NCBI RefSeq assembly: GCF_007713465.1
Contig: NZ_VMSG01000004.1
Coordinates: 186,001 to 250,000 of the forward strand
Direction of reading: 5' to 3'
Length of the DNA: 64,000 nucleotides
DNA from: Pseudomonas sp. H3(2019)
Lineage (GTDB): Bacteria; Pseudomonadota; Gammaproteobacteria; Pseudomonadales; Pseudomonadaceae
Position 1 is the stretch's first letter. Each line of letters opens with the position of its first letter. The position numbers and the translations under genes were made by a program. The notes under the pieces are model-generated. The model ran no database searches. It had not been told where the DNA came from and saw only the letters and a list, made by a program, of their open reading frames with translations. Below are positions 63,233 to 64,000 of this stretch, piece by piece.

Positions 63233-64000
63233 AGGCAACGGGTGTTGACTGGCGGATTGGCAGTTCGATCCGAAAGGTGGTGCCCACCCCGACTTCGCTG
63301 CGCACGGTAATGTCGCCACGATGCTTTTTCACAATGCCATAGGACAATGACAGGCCTAATCCGGTCCCCTGGCCCACCGGTTTGGTGGTGAAGAAAGGAT
63401 CAAAGATTTTCTGCAGGCATTCGGGCGCGATGCCTGAGCCGGTGTCCGCCACTTCGATCCAGACTTTTTCCCCGGCAACCCCATTACTCAGGGTAATGGT
63501 CCCGCGTTCTGGGCCCATGGCCTGAGCGGCGTTGACGATCAGGTTCATGATCACCTGATTGATCTGCGAGGGCAGGCACTCGATCTCGGGAAGCGTCTGA
63601 TAGTGCTTGATCACGTCGGCCTTGTACTTGAGTTCGTTGGCGACAATGTTCAGCGTCGAATCAATACCCGCTTGCAGATTGACCGACTGCCACTCCTGGC
63701 TGGCGTCTACGCGTGAGAAGTCCTTCAGGTCCCTGACGATTTGCCCGACCCGGTTGATGCCGTCCTTGGACTCCTTGATCAGCAGCGGAATGTCTTCACG
63801 CAGGAAGTCCAGTTCCACATCTTTACGCAACGTTTGGAGCCGTTCGAGAAGTTCAACGGAGCCAATGGCTTCTTCGGCCCCCTGATAGGCGTCGAGCATG
63901 CTCTGCAACTGCTTGAAGTAACCGTCCAGGGTGCCGAGGTTCGAAGAAATAAAGCCGATGGGGTTGTTGATTTCATGGGCGACACCCGCCGCCAGTTGCC
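63231..64000 (-). CDS. Sensor histidine kinase, N-terminus beyond window edge
   Basis: The C-terminal ~256 residues of a sensor kinase are visible. The H-box is at the window edge ([20 protein letters not shown]; phospho-His in AHEINNP). The ATPase domain has [17 protein letters not shown] (N box), [17 protein letters not shown] (G1), [20 protein letters not shown] (F and G2 boxes) and ends [11 protein letters not shown]. The HATPase class resembles NtrB/ZraS-type kinases (HEINNP). A long helical linker sits between the H-box and N-box. The sensing part is outside the window. It ends against the LuxR relic. Confidence 0.92.
   Translation of the reverse strand, partial: QLAAGVAHEINNPIGFISSNLGTLDGYFKQLQSMLDAYQGAEEAIGSVELLERLQTLRKDVELDFLREDIPLLIKESKDGINRVGQIVRDLKDFSRVDASQEWQSVNLQAGIDSTLNIVANELKYKADVIKHYQTLPEIECLPSQINQVIMNLIVNAAQAMGPERGTITLSNGVAGEKVWIEVADTGSGIAPECLQKIFDPFFTTKPVGQGTGLGLSLSYGIVKKHRGDITVRSEVGVGTTFRIELPIRQSTPVA

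Overview
The window is chromosomal DNA from a fluorescent Pseudomonas (P. fluorescens group). The evidence is gene content: guaB-guaA, tadA, cmoB-cmoA, a second Lon-type protease, membrane glucose dehydrogenase with OprB, and a PTS-type trehalose operon. Pseudomonas-type REP palindromes (GTGGGAGC..., GATCGTTCCCACGC..., AAGATCGCAGCC...) are scattered between genes. Assignments come from reading translated sequence and motifs; no database search was possible.

Layout. 1-5744 is core: xseA (cut by the left edge, minus strand), a TauE/SafE-type permease, a zinc-ribbon protein, guaB with a good sigma-70-like promoter, and guaA. 5745-20942 is an accessory block inserted after guaA. It holds a stand-alone SF1 helicase-nuclease (defence candidate), a truncated second copy of the guaA 3' half, a dermonecrotic-toxin-like protein, and a complete trehalose PTS operon (treR / treP-treC-lamB-like porin-EIIA/HPr/EI fusion-orphan EIIB). 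Two direct repeats mark seams: a 17-bp hairpin at both ends of the helicase, and a 20-bp word at 8707 and 20923. 20989-34708 returns to mostly core functions: multicopper oxidase, tadA, cmoB, cmoA, a YhhN-like membrane protein, a chagasin-like lipoprotein, a Lon-family protease, gcd, oprB, a VF530-like protein, a Pr6Pr-like membrane protein, and a siderophore-interacting protein with its PadR regulator.

34705-51550 is a surface and host-interaction region. A CS1/CFA-I type (alternate chaperone-usher) fimbrial operon has two pilins, one usher, one chaperone and two tip adhesins. A 1706-residue LRR/NEL-type E3 ubiquitin ligase effector lies convergent to it, then a 270-bp MITE that has rewritten the C-terminus of the next gene, and a GT51-transpeptidase. 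52264-64000 holds an amino-acid permease, an OpgC-like acyltransferase, a GtrA-GtrB-Gtr glucosylation cassette with two GT39-type transferases, an FMN-binding glutamate synthase-like protein, a LuxR-type HTH relic and the 3' part of a sensor histidine kinase (cut by the right edge).

How it fits together: the accessory blocks add trehalose uptake by PTS, possible phage defence, two large toxin/effector proteins, adhesive fimbriae and surface glycan modification to a housekeeping backbone. This suits a plant- or soil-associated lifestyle (inference). The strongest candidates for undescribed biology are the guaA-associated helicase-nuclease island with its guaA relic, the cysteine-less orphan EIIB, and the rearranged two-adhesin fimbrial locus with its usher-tail scar.
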